Shown here piece by piece: positions 48,949-61,960 of a stretch of 64,000 nt of DNA (the stretch's first letter is position 1; each line of letters opens with the position of its first letter). The stretch covers positions 26,529,154-26,593,153 of the forward strand of contig JALGQZ010000016.1 of the NCBI GenBank assembly GCA_023105745.1. The letters are read 5' to 3'. Both the position numbers and the translations under genes were made by a program. The notes under the pieces are model-generated. The model had not been told where the DNA came from. It made no database searches and worked only from the letters and a program-made list of their open reading frames with translations. The DNA comes from Austropuccinia psidii (lineage: Eukaryota; Basidiomycota; Pucciniomycetes; Pucciniales; Sphaerophragmiaceae).

Positions 48949-51709
48949 GGCTGAACCATTTTCAAGTGGCAGCAATAGAAATATATCAGAGCCAGTACAA
49001 AAATTGGTTCAGAGCAGCCAAAGAAGAGGAGTGGGAAATCTGCCCAAGCCTTTGGCAGGGGGCCATGAACTCCTACTTACACATCAAGAGCTTTCTGGGT
49101 CAGGAGAAGACCATAGAACTCTTAGGAGGTTGGAGCCCCCTGTCTTGCAAAGACAAGGTCAAAAAGATAAAGAATTGGTTGAAGAACCAGAGTCTTTTAT
49201 CCATAGACCAGAAGAAAGAATTGGAAATGACTCCAACTTTGGAGACAGAGGCACCAGTGGCATCTACCAGCTCCAAACCAGCTCCAGAAGCATCCAAGGA
49301 CAAGCCCAAAGGACCTCAAAAGAAACAGAGAGGTCCCAAGAACCATCAAGGCAAGGGCAAAGGCAAAGCCAATTGGCACAGACCTTACCCACAAGGGTAC
49401 AGGATTCCCAGATTGGAGCCTTCAGCCGTGGACAGTGTCTTCAATATGGCCAGAACTCTTATGGAATTCACAGCCAAGGAGCAGGAAAGGATGAACAGGA
49501 CTTTTCCACGCAAATAAATGATGTACATAGAAGTATTAGTGTAGAAATTGGCAAACTTGAGTCAAAGTTAAAGCAAATTACATTAGACATCAATGATTTA
49601 AAGAAAAGTGACAAGCAACATTCTGAATGGCATAAATTGACAACTGTCACCCTTGAGTCAATTAGTAATTCTTGTGACAGAATTGAGAACCAATGTCAAA
49701 ATAATGACACAGCGGATCTTTCCATTTTTAAAGTAAATGATAGACTTAAAACTCTTGAAGACCATGTCTTACAAATAGTTAAGAACACCAATCAATTTGC
49801 TATACATTTAGCAAAAAGTGACAGTGAGAGGCAGAAATTGAAGAATGAAATAATTGCAAGTGTGGAGCAAATTCATAAGAATCATGAACCACATATGCCA
49901 AGACATTCTACACCTTTGACTGAAGAAAAACGTTCTGTCAAAGAAAGTTTGACTCCATTCTTAGGAGAAAATGTTATTTCTGCAAAGGATATTCCTAAAT
50001 TAGAAGAATGGCCAACATTCTCTGGTGAAGGAGAATACAACCATATTGAATTCATCAGGACTATTTATATGTTGCAAGAAGACTTTAATATACCTTATGA
50101 AATCATAGTAGGAAAATTACATTGTTTGTTTACCAAGACTGCAAAGAAATGGTATTACAAGATGAGAATAGATCATGGGAGACATGACTGGTCTTGGTGG
50201 AAATCTGAAGTAATTACCAAATGGGCCAATAATTCTTGGAGATTTAAAATGGAGAATGCTTTTGAAAGTGCCATTTTTAACTCAGAAAAAGACAAACCAC
50301 TTACTTGGTTCTTCAAACAGAAAGACAGATTATCTGCTTTACACCCAGATATGTCTGACACTATGATTAATATGAAAATATTAAGAAAGTGTGGAGGAGA
50401 ACTAGAACATGCTATCAAAAGCAGATGTGTGGAACCCTGTTCAACAGAGGACTACATTAATGCTATGGAAGATATCATTACCAGAACAAGAATTGGTAAA
50501 ACTTGGGTTAGAAACCCAATAGAGCCCAAAATAGTCCCAAAAATTCCTAGAGAGGAAAGAAGACCAGAGAGACCTGTCTTGAAGTGTCATAAATGTGGAA
50601 GTACTTCACATTTAGCCAACACTTGCCCTAAGAAGACAAAGATCAATGAAGTTCAAATCATTGAAGAAATTCAGTGTACTGAAGAGAAAGAAGAGTCTGA
50701 TCAAGATTCTGCAGTCTCTGAAGATACACCAGTAGAGGACTATCCCATTGAAAACATTTCACCTTTCTTTGAGGTCACAGAAGTCCATACCTACTTGCCA
50801 CAGTACAGTGAGGATTGCTGCAACCTGATCAATATCCAAGATGCCAGAATGTGTAAGACAAAACCTGCTAGAGGAAAGGGTTATACTGCTGGAGCATCCT
50901 GTATCACATCAATTCTGATGAGTGATATTGAAGCCAAAGTAAATTTGGATACAGGGGCATTTTGCACTTGTGTTGGCAAAGATTATCTCCAAATTATACT
51001 TCCTGAATGGAAAAACCATCTATTACCAATAGAAGGTGTACAATTCAGTAGTGCCAGTAACAATATGTACCCCTTGGGCATATTGGACACTAATATTGTA
51101 TTCCCACATCCAGCAGGAAGTGTAAGGATGAAAACTGAGATTGTAGTAATGGATAATTGTACATCTCAGCACATCATTCTTGGAAATGATTACTTGAATA
51201 TTTATGGTATTGATATAAATAACCATAAAGACAGATATTTCACAATTGGAGATAACAAAAGGCAAAAATTTGCTTTCTCCAATATGCCAAAACAGATATC
51301 TGTAGTATCTTCTGTCAAAGATACTTACAAAGATGAATTTGTGTCTAGACAACTTGTTGAAGCACAAATTAATCCATCATTGTCACCAAAGATGAGGAAT
51401 GAACTTATTGATGTATTATATACATACAATAATGCATTTGCATCTGATAATGAACCATTAGGCGCTATAAGGGGACATGAAATTGATATTACTCTTAATA
51501 TTGATAGACCATATCCTCCAGTACTTAGAAGACCAGCTTATCCAGCCAGTCCCAGAGCTAGAGAAGCCTTGGAAAAACATATCCAAGAGTTGATCCAACT
51601 TGGTGTGCTAAGGAAAGTAGGCCATAATGAAGAAGTTGAAGTGACAACACCTGTTATTATTGCATGCATAATGAAAAGTCAAGAATGGTTGGAGATTTTA
51701 GAGCTTTGA
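48740..51709 (+). pseudogene. Gag and N-terminal Pol of element D (frame broken in RT)
   Basis: It starts at the first ATG of the transcript leader (GAAAATGG, A at -3 and G at +4). The order is a basic low-complexity N-terminus, coiled-coil-like part, capsid-like part (LEEWPTFSGEGEYNH, WSWWKSEV), zinc knuckle C616 (50585-50626, CHKCGSTSHLANTC), protease D737-T-G (50948), and RT N-terminus. The frame shifts after 51666, where one base is missing relative to the homologous Trp codon in A and B, and ends at 51709. It shares domain order with B but uses DTG rather than DSG in protease. Confidence 0.93.
48949..49517 (+). CDS. Alternate-frame ORF overlapping Gag N-terminus (element D)
   Basis: Open from 48930 to the TAA at 49515-49517. 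ATGs are at 48933 (inside the candidate intron) and 49065. A Trp-rich helical part (YKNWFRAAKEEEWEI, SLWQGAMNSYL, IELLGGWSP, KIKNWLKNQ) is followed by a basic linker (KKQRGPKNHQGKGKGK) and a helix VFNMARTLMEFTAKEQERM. It has the same relative frame and motif order as the ORF at 40493-41227 in B and the tail at 1-234 in A. Unknown family. Plausibly an accessory or matrix-like protein. Confidence 0.65.
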
Positions 51710-51735
51710 ATACCTACACAGTTCCAGATAGGTAA

Positions 51736-54453
51736 CCAATCCCTAGAATCCAAGAAACCTTGACTCAATTGTCTAAAGCCAAGTATATAACATCAATGGA
51801 TGCATTAAAAGGCTTCCATCAAAATGTTTTGACGCCTAAAGCTAGGAAATTACTTAGAATTATCACTCACTGTGGCATTTTTGAGTATCTTAGAATGCCA
51901 TTTGGCATTAAAAATGCTCCATCTCATTATCAAAGAATGATGAATACCATCTTCCCCACAGAATTGTCTGAAGGATGGCTTATCATTTATATTGATGATA
52001 TTATTATATGTTCTGACTCATGGTCTTTGCACCTTGAAAGACTTGCAAGAGTACTTCATAAAGTTGCAGAAGTGAACATGAAAATTTCACTTAAGAAATG
52101 CAATTTTGGTTTTGAAGAACTCAAAGCATTAGGACATGTTGTTTCTGGTTTGAGCTTGGGTATTGACAAGAATAAAGTAGAAGCAGTGTTATTTAAACCA
52201 ATACCCCAGAATAAAAAAGAAATGATGTCTTTTCTTGGATTTGCTAGTTACTATAGGCAACACTTGAAAGATTTTTCAATTCTAGCCAAGTCACTTTATA
52301 GAATCTGTGATCAACAGATTGTATTTGAAATGACACAGGAAAGAATTAAAGCTTATGAGAAGATAAAGAAAGCCCTTACAGAAGCACATTTACTCCTCAT
52401 GCCTGACTGGAATATTCCTTTCAAATTGTACATTGATGCATGTGGAGATGGATTAGGGGCAGCCCTACACCAAGTCCAAATTATTGATGACAAACCTACA
52501 GAAGGACCAGTTTGTTATATCTCAAGACAAATCAAACCAACAGAAACCAGATATGGTGCAAGCCAAATGGAGTGCTTATGTTTGGTATGGGCACTTGAGA
52601 AATTACACTATTACCTTGATGGCAGTGTTTTTGAAGTGATAACTGACTGTAATGCCGTGAAATCACTTCTTAACATGAAAACTCCCAACAGACATATGTT
52701 GAGATGGCAAATAGCCATTCAAGAATATAGAGGAAACATGACTATAGTTCATAAACCAGGAAACATTCACAAAAATGCTGATGGACTTAGTAGATGGGCT
52801 TTAGCCAACACTCCTGATAACCCAGCTTATGTACCTTTGGAAGCTGAACCACAGATTCCAATTGAAGGAATTAACATAACTGATATTGGGACTGAATTCT
52901 TTGAAGAGGTCAGAGAGTCTTATAAACAAGACAAGAATTGCCATATCTTGACTTCTTTATTAGATAAAGACTGCAAAGACACATCTTTGGTTAATACACT
53001 AGATGAAGTTTGGAGAACTTCCTATTCTGAAGGAAGATTTCACTTGTTTGATGGGATTATTTACCATAGAACAAAACATTCTTGTGTGATGACACTGTGT
53101 AGTAGACTGCTCATCAATACCATTCTTCATGAATGCCATGATAGCATTTACTCTGGACACCTATCAGAAGACAGAACACTTGAAAAGGTGAAGAACTGTG
53201 CATGGTGGCCATCTTGGAGAAAAGAAACCATTGAATATTGCCATACCTGTGATAGATGCCAAAAGGCAAACAGGAGTACAGGCAAGAAATTTGGATTGAT
53301 GATCCATATTCAAGAACCAAAATCCCCTTGGGAAGTTGTTCACATGGATTCGGTCACAGCACTTCCTCCAAGTGGTGACAGAAGTTATAATGCTTGTTTA
53401 GTCATTGTAGACAGATATAGCAAAACTCCCATATTCTTACCATGTCATAAAGATGACACTGCTATGGATACAGCTCTTCTTTTATGGAGTAGAGTTATTT
53501 CTCATACAGGGTTATTTAAGAATATCATAAGTGACAGAGACCCCAAGTTCACATCTGCACTCTGGACCAATCTTCATAGATTGTTTGGGACTAAGTTATC
53601 ATTCTCTACAGCATATCACCCTCAAACAGATGGGCTAGCAGAGAGGATGATTCAAACTTTAGAAGACATGATCAGGAGATTTTGTGCTTATGGATTAGAA
53701 TTTAAGGACTCAGATGGCTTTACCCATGACTGGTGCACTCTGATACCTGCATTAGAATTGGCATACAAGACATCAGTCCATTCTTCCACAGGACAAACTC
53801 CTGCTATGTTAGAAAAAGGATGGAATCCAAGACTCCCAGCAGACACACTGAGGAAAGACTTGATTGACATTCATCCTACAGCTTCCAGCTTCAAATTAAT
53901 GCTTGATAAAGTAAAATACCATGCAAAACAAAGTATGGATGATGCTTTTGATTATGCAAAACAGAAGTGGGACAAGAGTCATAAAGTACCAGACTTCAAA
54001 GTAGGGGACTTAGTTCTAGTTTTAACCTTGAATTTGAATAATATCAAAGGCCCAAAGAAACTTAAAGATTCTTATGTAGGACCTTTTGTTATTGTTGCCT
54101 TACATGGAACCAATGCAGTTCAAGTGGAATTGAGTGGTGAATTGGAAAATAAACACCCCACATTTCCAGTCAGCTTGATAAAACCTTATCAACCAGCTGA
54201 CAAAGAATTGTTTCCTTTAAGGAACCCAACTCCTTTAACTGTGCCCCCTGTGGAACAGAATGAAGACAGAAAAATAAAGAAAGTCATTAAAGAAAGGAGA
54301 CTTAGGGGTAAAAATCAAAGAGAATATCTTGTCAGATATAGAAATCCAGTACATGAAGATGAATGGATGGCAGAATCAGAAATACCTGACTCAGATAAAC
54401 TCTTAAGAAGATTTAGACATGAAAGAAGGCCACAAGCCTTAATTTGTCTATAA
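51736..54453 (+). pseudogene. C-terminal Pol of element D (RT, RNase H, integrase, chromodomain-like tail)
   Basis: Open for about 900 codons after the nonsense TAA at 51733-51735. RT has YIDD at 51988-51999. RNase H begins LYIDACGDG (Asp at 52435). The integrase zinc region is near 53131-53270, and the core aspartates are 53347, 53533 and glutamate 53641 (35 residues between the last two). The Trp right after the first catalytic Asp in A and B is Ser here (TCG, 53350-53352). A chromodomain-like segment lies at 54289-54420 ([26 protein letters not shown]). Confidence 0.94.
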
Positions 54454-54570
54454 ATGTGCTTTAAATTACTTGATCTCAGTAATGTGAAGAGGTTGGACAG
54501 TGGACATTAACCCCCTTTTGGGGCCTTATTCTTTTATCACTAATAAAATTGTAGTACAATTTTATTTTTT

Positions 54571-54582
54571 GGTGGGAGGGAA
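54571..54582 (+). other. Polypurine tract of element D
   Basis: GGTGGGAGGGAA directly before the 3' LTR. Confidence 0.85.
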
Positions 54583-56506
54583 TGTGAGCCTTGAGGTATA
54601 TTTTACATACCCAAATAGGCCACAATTATCTTAAAAAGAAATTTTGAATTATGCAAAACTCATAAGTCATGCATATATCCAAAATTCATCATTTTCAATT
54701 TCAGAAAAGATGAATAACTTTTTATTGAGTAAGTAAATCCATGGATTTAAGACCAGATTTGGATTCTACACAAAAATTCACCTAGGGTAGCTCCATAGAG
54801 TGAATAAGCTCAATTTAAGTATTTGAGGTGGTAAAATGGAAAATACTTCAATACCACATCATTAATACCACATAAAAGATCCGTGAAAATTTTTGTTTTT
54901 CTTGATTTTTAGCCAAAATAATGGGAAAGTGAGAAATCCCATGTTACATATACACTAAGAATAGTGTTATGCATGTTTTTAGCACTTAATATCATGGTAT
55001 TCTTACATGGACTTTTGGTACACCCATAGTGGATATCTCACTTTAACCTTAAATTACTATTTTGACGTAAAAATTAGGCAAGGGGGACAAAAGACATCAA
55101 AGAGAGCCAGGGTACCCAACTTCTGAGGCCTCAGAGGCGTGGATAGCTCCAGAGCATGGATTCATGGCTCATCTTGGCCCAATTGGTAAACTAAAACTCT
55201 TTGGGAACTTAGTTACCAAGTTACACCTACTGTAATCATAAGAAAAATAGCAAATAACCTGCTATTTTGACGTGCCAAGGAGGTAATAAGCTACTTAGAC
55301 TCCTGTAACCACGTCAATTCTTGATGACTTTCCATGACTAGACCCTAAAAGAGTAATTAAACCCTTTTGGGATCCATATTCATTGATTTACCTCATAGCA
55401 ACCAGCAAAATACTGCTATTTGCAATTCTACGTAGAAATAAGGTAAAAACTTCAAAAATTCATTAAAAATACAATTCTTAATGAATCCTTCTGAAACTTG
55501 CAGGACCAATGGAGAACTGTATTATCTATGGTACAACCAAAAAGAATTATGGTTTTACTAGTAAAATCAAAAGTTTTACTTACAGTCCATTTTTGACTAT
55601 TCTACGTGAAACACTGAATCTTCAAAAATTCACAATAATTACAACCTGTGATGAAATTGGCAATAACATTGATAACTTTTAGAAATCAATGATTATTTTA
55701 GAATAAAAGAAGATTTACAGATGTTACTCCTTTTATTCTTAACCATATTGGGGTTGGTAGTCACGTGAAAGCATCAATTAAGTAATTATGATAATCTTAC
55801 ATGACAACAGATGATGCAATCATTAATCCAAAAGGGTTTATTGTTTTCTCACTCACTGGTTTTTCAGTTTGCTCCATGGCACGCCTCTGTGAGCTGTTGT
55901 TGACTTAAAAGAAGCCTCTTCTTGCTGTTTTTTCCGTATCATCATCTTATCAATTTATTAAATCATTATTACCAACAAGTAAGTATTAGTTAAAGCTATT
56001 CTTAAGTGTTTTAAATCTTTCCAAATCATCCAGAAAGACGTGAAATCCTAGAATCCAACTATATATTGTTGTAATACTGTTATAAATCCTTTTTGATCCC
56101 TTAAATCCACAATTCCACGTCAAATTTCTCTACTCTTATCTATCAATAAGTTCTTTGGAGTATTAGTGAGTCATTTATTCTTAATTCTTAAAGTTTTTCT
56201 CTAGTAATAGTTTTCTTCAAGAATTATCTTTATAATTATTCTTGCAAAAGATAATTATATATTAAAATAATTTTATTATTTTAATAAAGAAGTTTTTATT
56301 ATTAAATTCTTCTTGTAATTGATTCTAGTAGACAATTACTTGCTCACTGTTAAAATCACTAGTAGTGCTTAACACGTGAAAGAAGTAATTTTTTTAATTA
56401 TTTAATTGTGGTTATAATAATACTTTATTATTATATTTCATAAGAACAGACATAGTACTGTTGATTAATAGTAATATTATCATCAGTTTCATAGTCACAT
56501 CTTACA
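54583..56506 (+). repeat. 3' LTR of element D
   Basis: 1924 bp, near-identical to 46235-48158. Confidence 0.97.
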
Positions 56507-56511
56507 GTGGA

Positions 56512-56923
56512 TCTGTGGTATACTGTTTTTATCCACTCTCTCATAGAATAACTTGTAATTGGCAAGTGTAATCTAAGTGGTTTTGTAAAGAACAATTGAA
56601 ATGATCATTCTTTTCAACCACTCCCCAAAGCTGTTATTTAGAATACAGGTTTCCTATTGATGTAAATAGAATAAAATGAAAGGGTCTTATTGTTTGTATA
56701 TCTCAAACAGCCCAATTTGTACTAGTGGTTATTAAATTAAAATAAAATCACATAAAAAATAGAATAAAATGACACAGTGGTAAAAATTATACACCACTGA
56801 AAAAAAATAATATATTTATATTTATATTTTCATGCGGAAAATATGGATTAAAACAGAAAAATATAATAAAAATGAAAAATTAATCACATTTTATGCCAAA
56901 AAATAGTCAAAAGGTCCAAAAAA
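56512..56923 (-). other. Leader of element C
   Basis: Continues the sequence interrupted at 46234 by D. Non-coding, AT-rich. Similar to the leaders of B and E. Confidence 0.7.
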
Positions 56924-56939
56924 CATGGCCAGGCCCCCA
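56924..56939 (-). other. Primer-binding site of element C
   Basis: In element sense TGGGGGCCTGGCCATG, one base different from B and D, three bases from the 5' LTR. Confidence 0.75.
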
Positions 56940-56942
56940 AAA

Positions 56943-58360
56943 TGGCAGGATTAGTCTATGACGAAGTAGTGATAATAGTATTCACAGCTCTAACTATGAC
57001 TTTGACACATATAATTATAATAAAAATCGTTTTAAATCATAATTTGAAGGGCTTTACTATTGTAAAATAGTGGTGGTGAGTGCTGCTGAAAGCCCTGGGT
57101 GCAGTCTTACCAATTGGTTTACTATAATAAGAGCTACAATACTTATCATTTAAGGTATATCTGATTATTTTACAAGAGTATAACTGTTTTCAATAGATGT
57201 ATGAAGTAAAAATTCAACATAAAGATGGAGATTCCTTTTCTGGAAGAGAAAAGGTGTCCTTTAATACTGAATTGGGGTGAAAATGTCCTCTAGACCATCC
57301 ATATAGAGGAAGTGAAGCTTCTTCACTTCAGAGTTCTGGCTTGTGGGTTGAACAAGGCCTGTATACCCTTGATTGGGGTCATATGTGGTTTTGAAAACAC
57401 ATCTGGGAAGCTTTCCCAAATACAGGGTGAAACCTTCATATGGGGACCACAAAACCCTCTTCTGACATGTATGACACATGGAATTCTGTACAGAACCTGT
57501 GTGGGACCCCAGTATTGAATGAACTAGGAGGATTTGAATACTAAACAAACTTCTTTGTTTATTTTAAACCTCATAATCAAAGTTATGGGGAAGTATCCCA
57601 CAGTAAAGGTGTATTGGACAAACTGTGGGATTTTAAGCTTAAAAATGCCATACCATTTTCAGGTTTTGAGATATTAAGATCAATGTTGGTTCATTTGGTA
57701 ACCCAGGATGAGATCTAAACAATGTTTCCTCATTTGGTATGGGTATGATTAAATTTCAAAAAGTTATACCATGTTTAATTTTAATTATCCAGTTATGTAT
57801 TTTTCTCCTGACCTGCATGGAACTAGTTTTCCCCATATATTTTGTTCTAGTTGAGCTATAAGGAAATGGATGGCACCATCAGATATCCCTGATTGTGCTC
57901 TTTCCAAAAAGACCCCACTTGAGGTATCTCACACTAACAAAACACTGTAGAATTTGGATTAGAGGCTAATATTTTCTTCACCCTTATTTGACCTTATTTT
58001 GGTCATACCTTCTGTCTTTTTGGTGTTATCTCCATTTAGCCAGTACCATTGGATAGCCCTGACTCAGAGCTTCAATTTTAATACCTATTTTCTGGGGTTA
58101 AGCCTCCTTCTCTGTATTTCAGATGAGAGGTGAAAATTGAGGTTTATGCTCAGCTACTCCTTTGAGCTTGAATAACTTTGTTATTCTTTTTCCTATAATT
58201 ATTTGACTTGTTTATTTGGAAAGAAGTTACTTTGCTTTTTTTTGATACCTTTTGAGCTGGTTTTGCTCTGCCCCATATTTTGGCGTTATTTTGTTCTACC
58301 ATTGGTTTATGGTTTTTTGGATGTCATGCTTGTGCTCTGGTTTTGAGTCACAGGCTGACA
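56943..58360 (-). repeat. 5' LTR of element C
   Basis: 1418 bp, TGGCAGGATT...CAGGCTGACA. The palindrome seen in B is decayed here. Confidence 0.88.
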
Positions 58361-58365
58361 CACAT

Positions 58366-58372
58366 CCTGACA
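58366..58372 (+). repeat. Last 7 bp of solo LTR G
   Basis: CCTGACA completes the LTR interrupted at 17047, as in solo LTR H, whose end reads TAGACTCACCCTGACA. AGTAC follows. Confidence 0.65.
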
Positions 58373-59400
58373 AGTACATAATTGGAATAATATTTTTCCC
58401 TTTTGAAAAGTTATCATTTTTTCCCATTTCATTGTAAATTCATTTTATTTCTGTATTCTAATTCTCCACATGCACCTCAGGAGGATTGACATATTTAAAC
58501 TATCTTCAACTTCTCTAATGTTAATTATCTAAGCAAAGTTGGTTTTCTATATCAAAATCCAGATAACGAAGCACAATTATTTTTACTGGCCAAATATGGA
58601 AATAATATAAAAACCCTTTCCTCATTCAAAAAATTCATGACCATACTATTCAATTTGTAATTAAATCTCAAAGATTATTTTAGTGTTATTAATGACTGGC
58701 TTCTATATAGGATTCATGTAAATTAAAATTCAATCAAAACAACTTTGCATTGAATTTCTCTCTTTAATATAGCTATATTGGCATCAAGGTTATGTATTAT
58801 GTATTAGATAGTGTATCCAACCATATTTCTATTCTGAATAAAGGGTGACAATGTGAGATAAAATGATCATGTGATTTCCATTAAGCAATAAAGCCTGGGA
58901 AAACTATTTGTGGAAATTCTTTGAATACTTAAATTAAAGCTCTTGTGGTGAGAAGTGCAGAGCTCTTTTAGTTTTTGATAGAAGAATTTGCCATGGCTGA
59001 TGATATTCTGGTATTTTGTGTTGTACTTATTTACACTTTGGTGTTGAAAGCTTAATTATTTTGAATAAGATTTTGCTTTTATATCATTAGGATTTAGGAA
59101 TGGCTGGTCAGTCATTTTTGGGATGCGTATAGAGTGTATTTCAATTTTGCAGAAAGCTTGTTCCTAGTGTTAGAAGTATTCAAAACAAGAGGGAATAAGG
59201 CCTTACATGGGTTTTGGTGTTGAGTCTAGAATTTATTTGTCCATGTGGTTACCTAATTTGTGACCTTGAGTAGAAGCATACATGTGCATCTTTTTACTTA
59301 AGGGTAGCTGTTTTCCTGTGTTCAATGGTTTTAATGACACCCATAAGCACATATAGATAAACTTGAAATGTGGGAAAGCCTTTCTGCAATGCAGTGTGTT
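58373..59400. other. Spacer right of the nested cluster
   Basis: AT-rich. I see no gene or repeat. Confidence 0.6.
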
Positions 59401-61298
59401 TGTGAGCCTTGAGGTATATTTTACATACCCAAATAGGCCACAATTATCTTAAAAAGAAATTTTGAATTATGCAAAACTCATAAGTCATGCATATATCCAA
59501 AATTCATCATTTTCAATTTCAGAAAAGATAAATAACTTTTTATTGAGTAAGTAAATCCATGGATTTAAGACCAGATTTGGATTCTACACAAAAATTCACT
59601 TAGGGTAGCTCCATAGAGTGAATAAGCTCAATTTAAGTATTTGAGGTGGTAAAATGGAAAATACTTCAATACCACATCATTAATACCACATAAAAGATCC
59701 GTAAAAATTTTTGTTTTTCTTGATTTTTAGCCAAAATAATGGGAAAGTGAGAAATCCCATGTTACATATACACTAAGAATAGTGTTATGCATGTTTTGAG
59801 CACTTAATATCATGGTATTCTTACATGGACTTTTGGTACACCCATAGTGGATATCTCACTTTAACCTTAAATTACTATTTTGACGTAAAAATTAGGCAAG
59901 GGGGACAAAACACATCAAAGAGAGCCAGGGTACCCAACTTCTGAGGCCTCAGAGGCGTGGATAGCTCCAGAGCATGGATTCATGGCTCATCTTGGCCCAA
60001 TTGGTAAACTAAAACTCTTTGGGAACTTGGTTACCAAGTTACACCTACTGTAATCATAAGAAAAATAGCAAATAACCTGCTATTTTGACGTGCCAAGGAG
60101 GTGATAAGCTACTTAGGCTCCTGTAACCACGTCAATTCTTGATGACTTTCCATGACTAGACCCTAAAAGAGTAATTAAACCCTTTTGGGATGCATATTCA
60201 TTGATTTACCTCATAGCAACCAACAAAATACTGCTATTTGCAATTCTACGTAGAAATGAGGTAAAAACTTCAAAAATTCATTAAAAATACAATTCTTAAT
60301 GAATCTTCCTGAAACCTTCAGGACCAATGGAGAACTGTATTATCTATGGTACAACCAAAAAAAATATGGTTTTACTAGTAAAATTCAAAGTTTTACTTAC
60401 AGTCCATTTTTGACCATTCTACGTGAAACACTGAATCTTCAAAAATTCACAGTAATTACAACCTGTGATGAAATTGGCAATAACATTGATAACTTTGAGA
60501 AATCAATGATTATTTTAGAATAAAAGAATATTTACAGATGTTACTCCTTTTATTCTTAACCATATTGGGGTTGGTAGTCACGTAAAAGCATCAATTAAGT
60601 AATTATGATAATCTTACGTGACAACAGATGATGCAATCATTAATCCAAAAGGGTTTATTGTTTTCTCACTCACTTGTTTTTCAGTTTGCTCCATGGCACG
60701 CCTCTGTGAGCTGTTGTTGACTTAAAAGAAGCCTATTCTTGCTGTTTTTTCCGTATGATCATCTTATCAATTTATTAAATCATTATTACCAACAAGTAAG
60801 TATTAGTTAAAACTATTCTTAAGTGTTTTAAATCTTTCCAAATCATCCAGAAAGACTTGAAATCCTAGAATCCAACTATATATTGTTGTAATACTGTTAT
60901 AAATCCTTTTGATCCCTTAAATCCACAATTCTACGTCAAATTTCTCTACTCCTATCTATCAATAAGTTCTTTGGAGTATTAGTGAGTCATTTATTCTTAA
61001 TTCTTAAAGTTTTTCTCTAGTAATAGTTTTCTTCAAGAATTATCTTTATAATTATTCTTGCAAAAGATAATTATATATTAAAATAATTTTATTATTAAAT
61101 TCTTCTTGTAATTGATTCTAGTAGACAATTACTTGCTCACTGTTAAAATCACTAGTAGTGCTTAACACGTGAAAGAAATAATTATTTAATTATTTAATTG
61201 TGGTTATAATAATACTTCATTATTATATTTCATAAGAACAGACATAGTACTGTTGATTGATAGTAATATTATCATCAGTTTCATAGTCACATCTTACA
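59401..61298 (+). repeat. Solo LTR, lineage 1 (element D family)
   Basis: 1898 bp, TGTGAGCC...CTTACA, very similar to the D LTRs, with a short deletion near 61095. Perfect 5-bp duplication GTGTT (59396-59400, 61299-61303). Product of LTR-LTR recombination. A 74-codon frame at 60299-60523 is open here but has a TAG in both D LTRs. Confidence 0.96.
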
Positions 61299-61303
61299 GT
61301 GTT

Positions 61304-61960
61304 TGAGCTAAGTTTTTTTGGTGGTGTGATAAATATTACACTTGTTGGTTTTTGTCTGATTGATTAGTCAATCAAGATGGAGTTCTGAGTATTCCAAAAT
61401 ATGGTCTTCCAAAAGAAGGGACTGTGGGCTTTTATGAGAACCTGTAAGTGGTTTAGAAGAGGTTGGTAGTAAAAATATGGATTAAAATGGAAAAGAGAGG
61501 TAATATGGGAAAGACATATAAGCTAATATTAAAATGTTTTTTCTGGGTTTTTTCTGTACTTACTGAAATGAAAAGCCCTGAACTTGGCCCCAAATTCAAT
61601 CTAATTGTATTGTACTGGGTTAGGGGAATTTATGTTTCTCTGACTGGTTCAGTGGCTCAATTAAAAGTATTCAGATTTCTACTGTTATAGCTTGACACTT
61701 ACTCAACTTATTTTAAGATGCTTGGCAGATTCAGAAGGATTTTACTATAATAGATGTTTTTTTAATTATCTTTTTGTAACAACAATTCAAAGTTACAATT
61801 CAAGGGTTTCTGCCTAAACCATGAACTCCCCAATTTTCCTTCTGGAAAAAATCTGGGGACTGATTTCTGGAGCCTTGCTTTTGGGGGGCACTCTCAAGTG
61901 GAATGGGGAATGGGAAAATTCTAATGTCCCTTTCGATCCCAAGGCTTTATAATTTCAGCA
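61304..61960. other. Spacer
   Basis: No recognised gene. A short frame at 61463-61690 lacks motifs. Confidence 0.5.

Larger units (their letters stand above)
46235..56506 (+). mobile_element. Element D: nearly complete Ty3/gypsy retrotransposon (lineage 1)
   Basis: 10272 bp with two 1924-bp LTRs (46235-48158, 54583-56506) and a perfect 5-bp duplication GTGGA (46230-46234, 56507-56511) in the leader of C. PBS is at 48161 and the polypurine tract at 54571-54582. I count about 11 LTR differences (about 0.6%), so it is younger than B. Pol is broken by a one-base deletion near 51666 and a TAA at 51733-51735. Confidence 0.97.
17048..58360 (-). mobile_element. Element C: decayed lineage-2 gypsy, split by nested insertions
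   Basis: C reads right to left. Its 5' LTR is 56943-58360, PBS 56924-56939, leader 56512-56923 then up to 46234, gag 46078-43586, pol 33817-29500, and 3' LTR 29492-28106 plus 17070-17048. It is interrupted by D (46235-56506), B (33902-43585), a 723-bp solo LTR (29659-30381) and E (17071-28100). Flanking pentamers CTCAT (17043-17047) and CACAT (58361-58365) differ at one base. The outer flanks belong to LTR G, whose last 7 bp resume after C. The pieces are collinear with intact element B. Confidence 0.85.

Noticed and set aside
51660..51760. Programmed frameshift in element D pol
   Set aside because: The shift sits inside RT, is followed by a nonsense codon in the new frame, and B and A read through here without it. 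It is a mutation.
60299..60523. 74-codon frame inside the solo lineage-1 LTR
   Set aside because: Both D LTRs carry a TAG in the same frame and it lies in U3 upstream of the presumed start site. Most likely chance.
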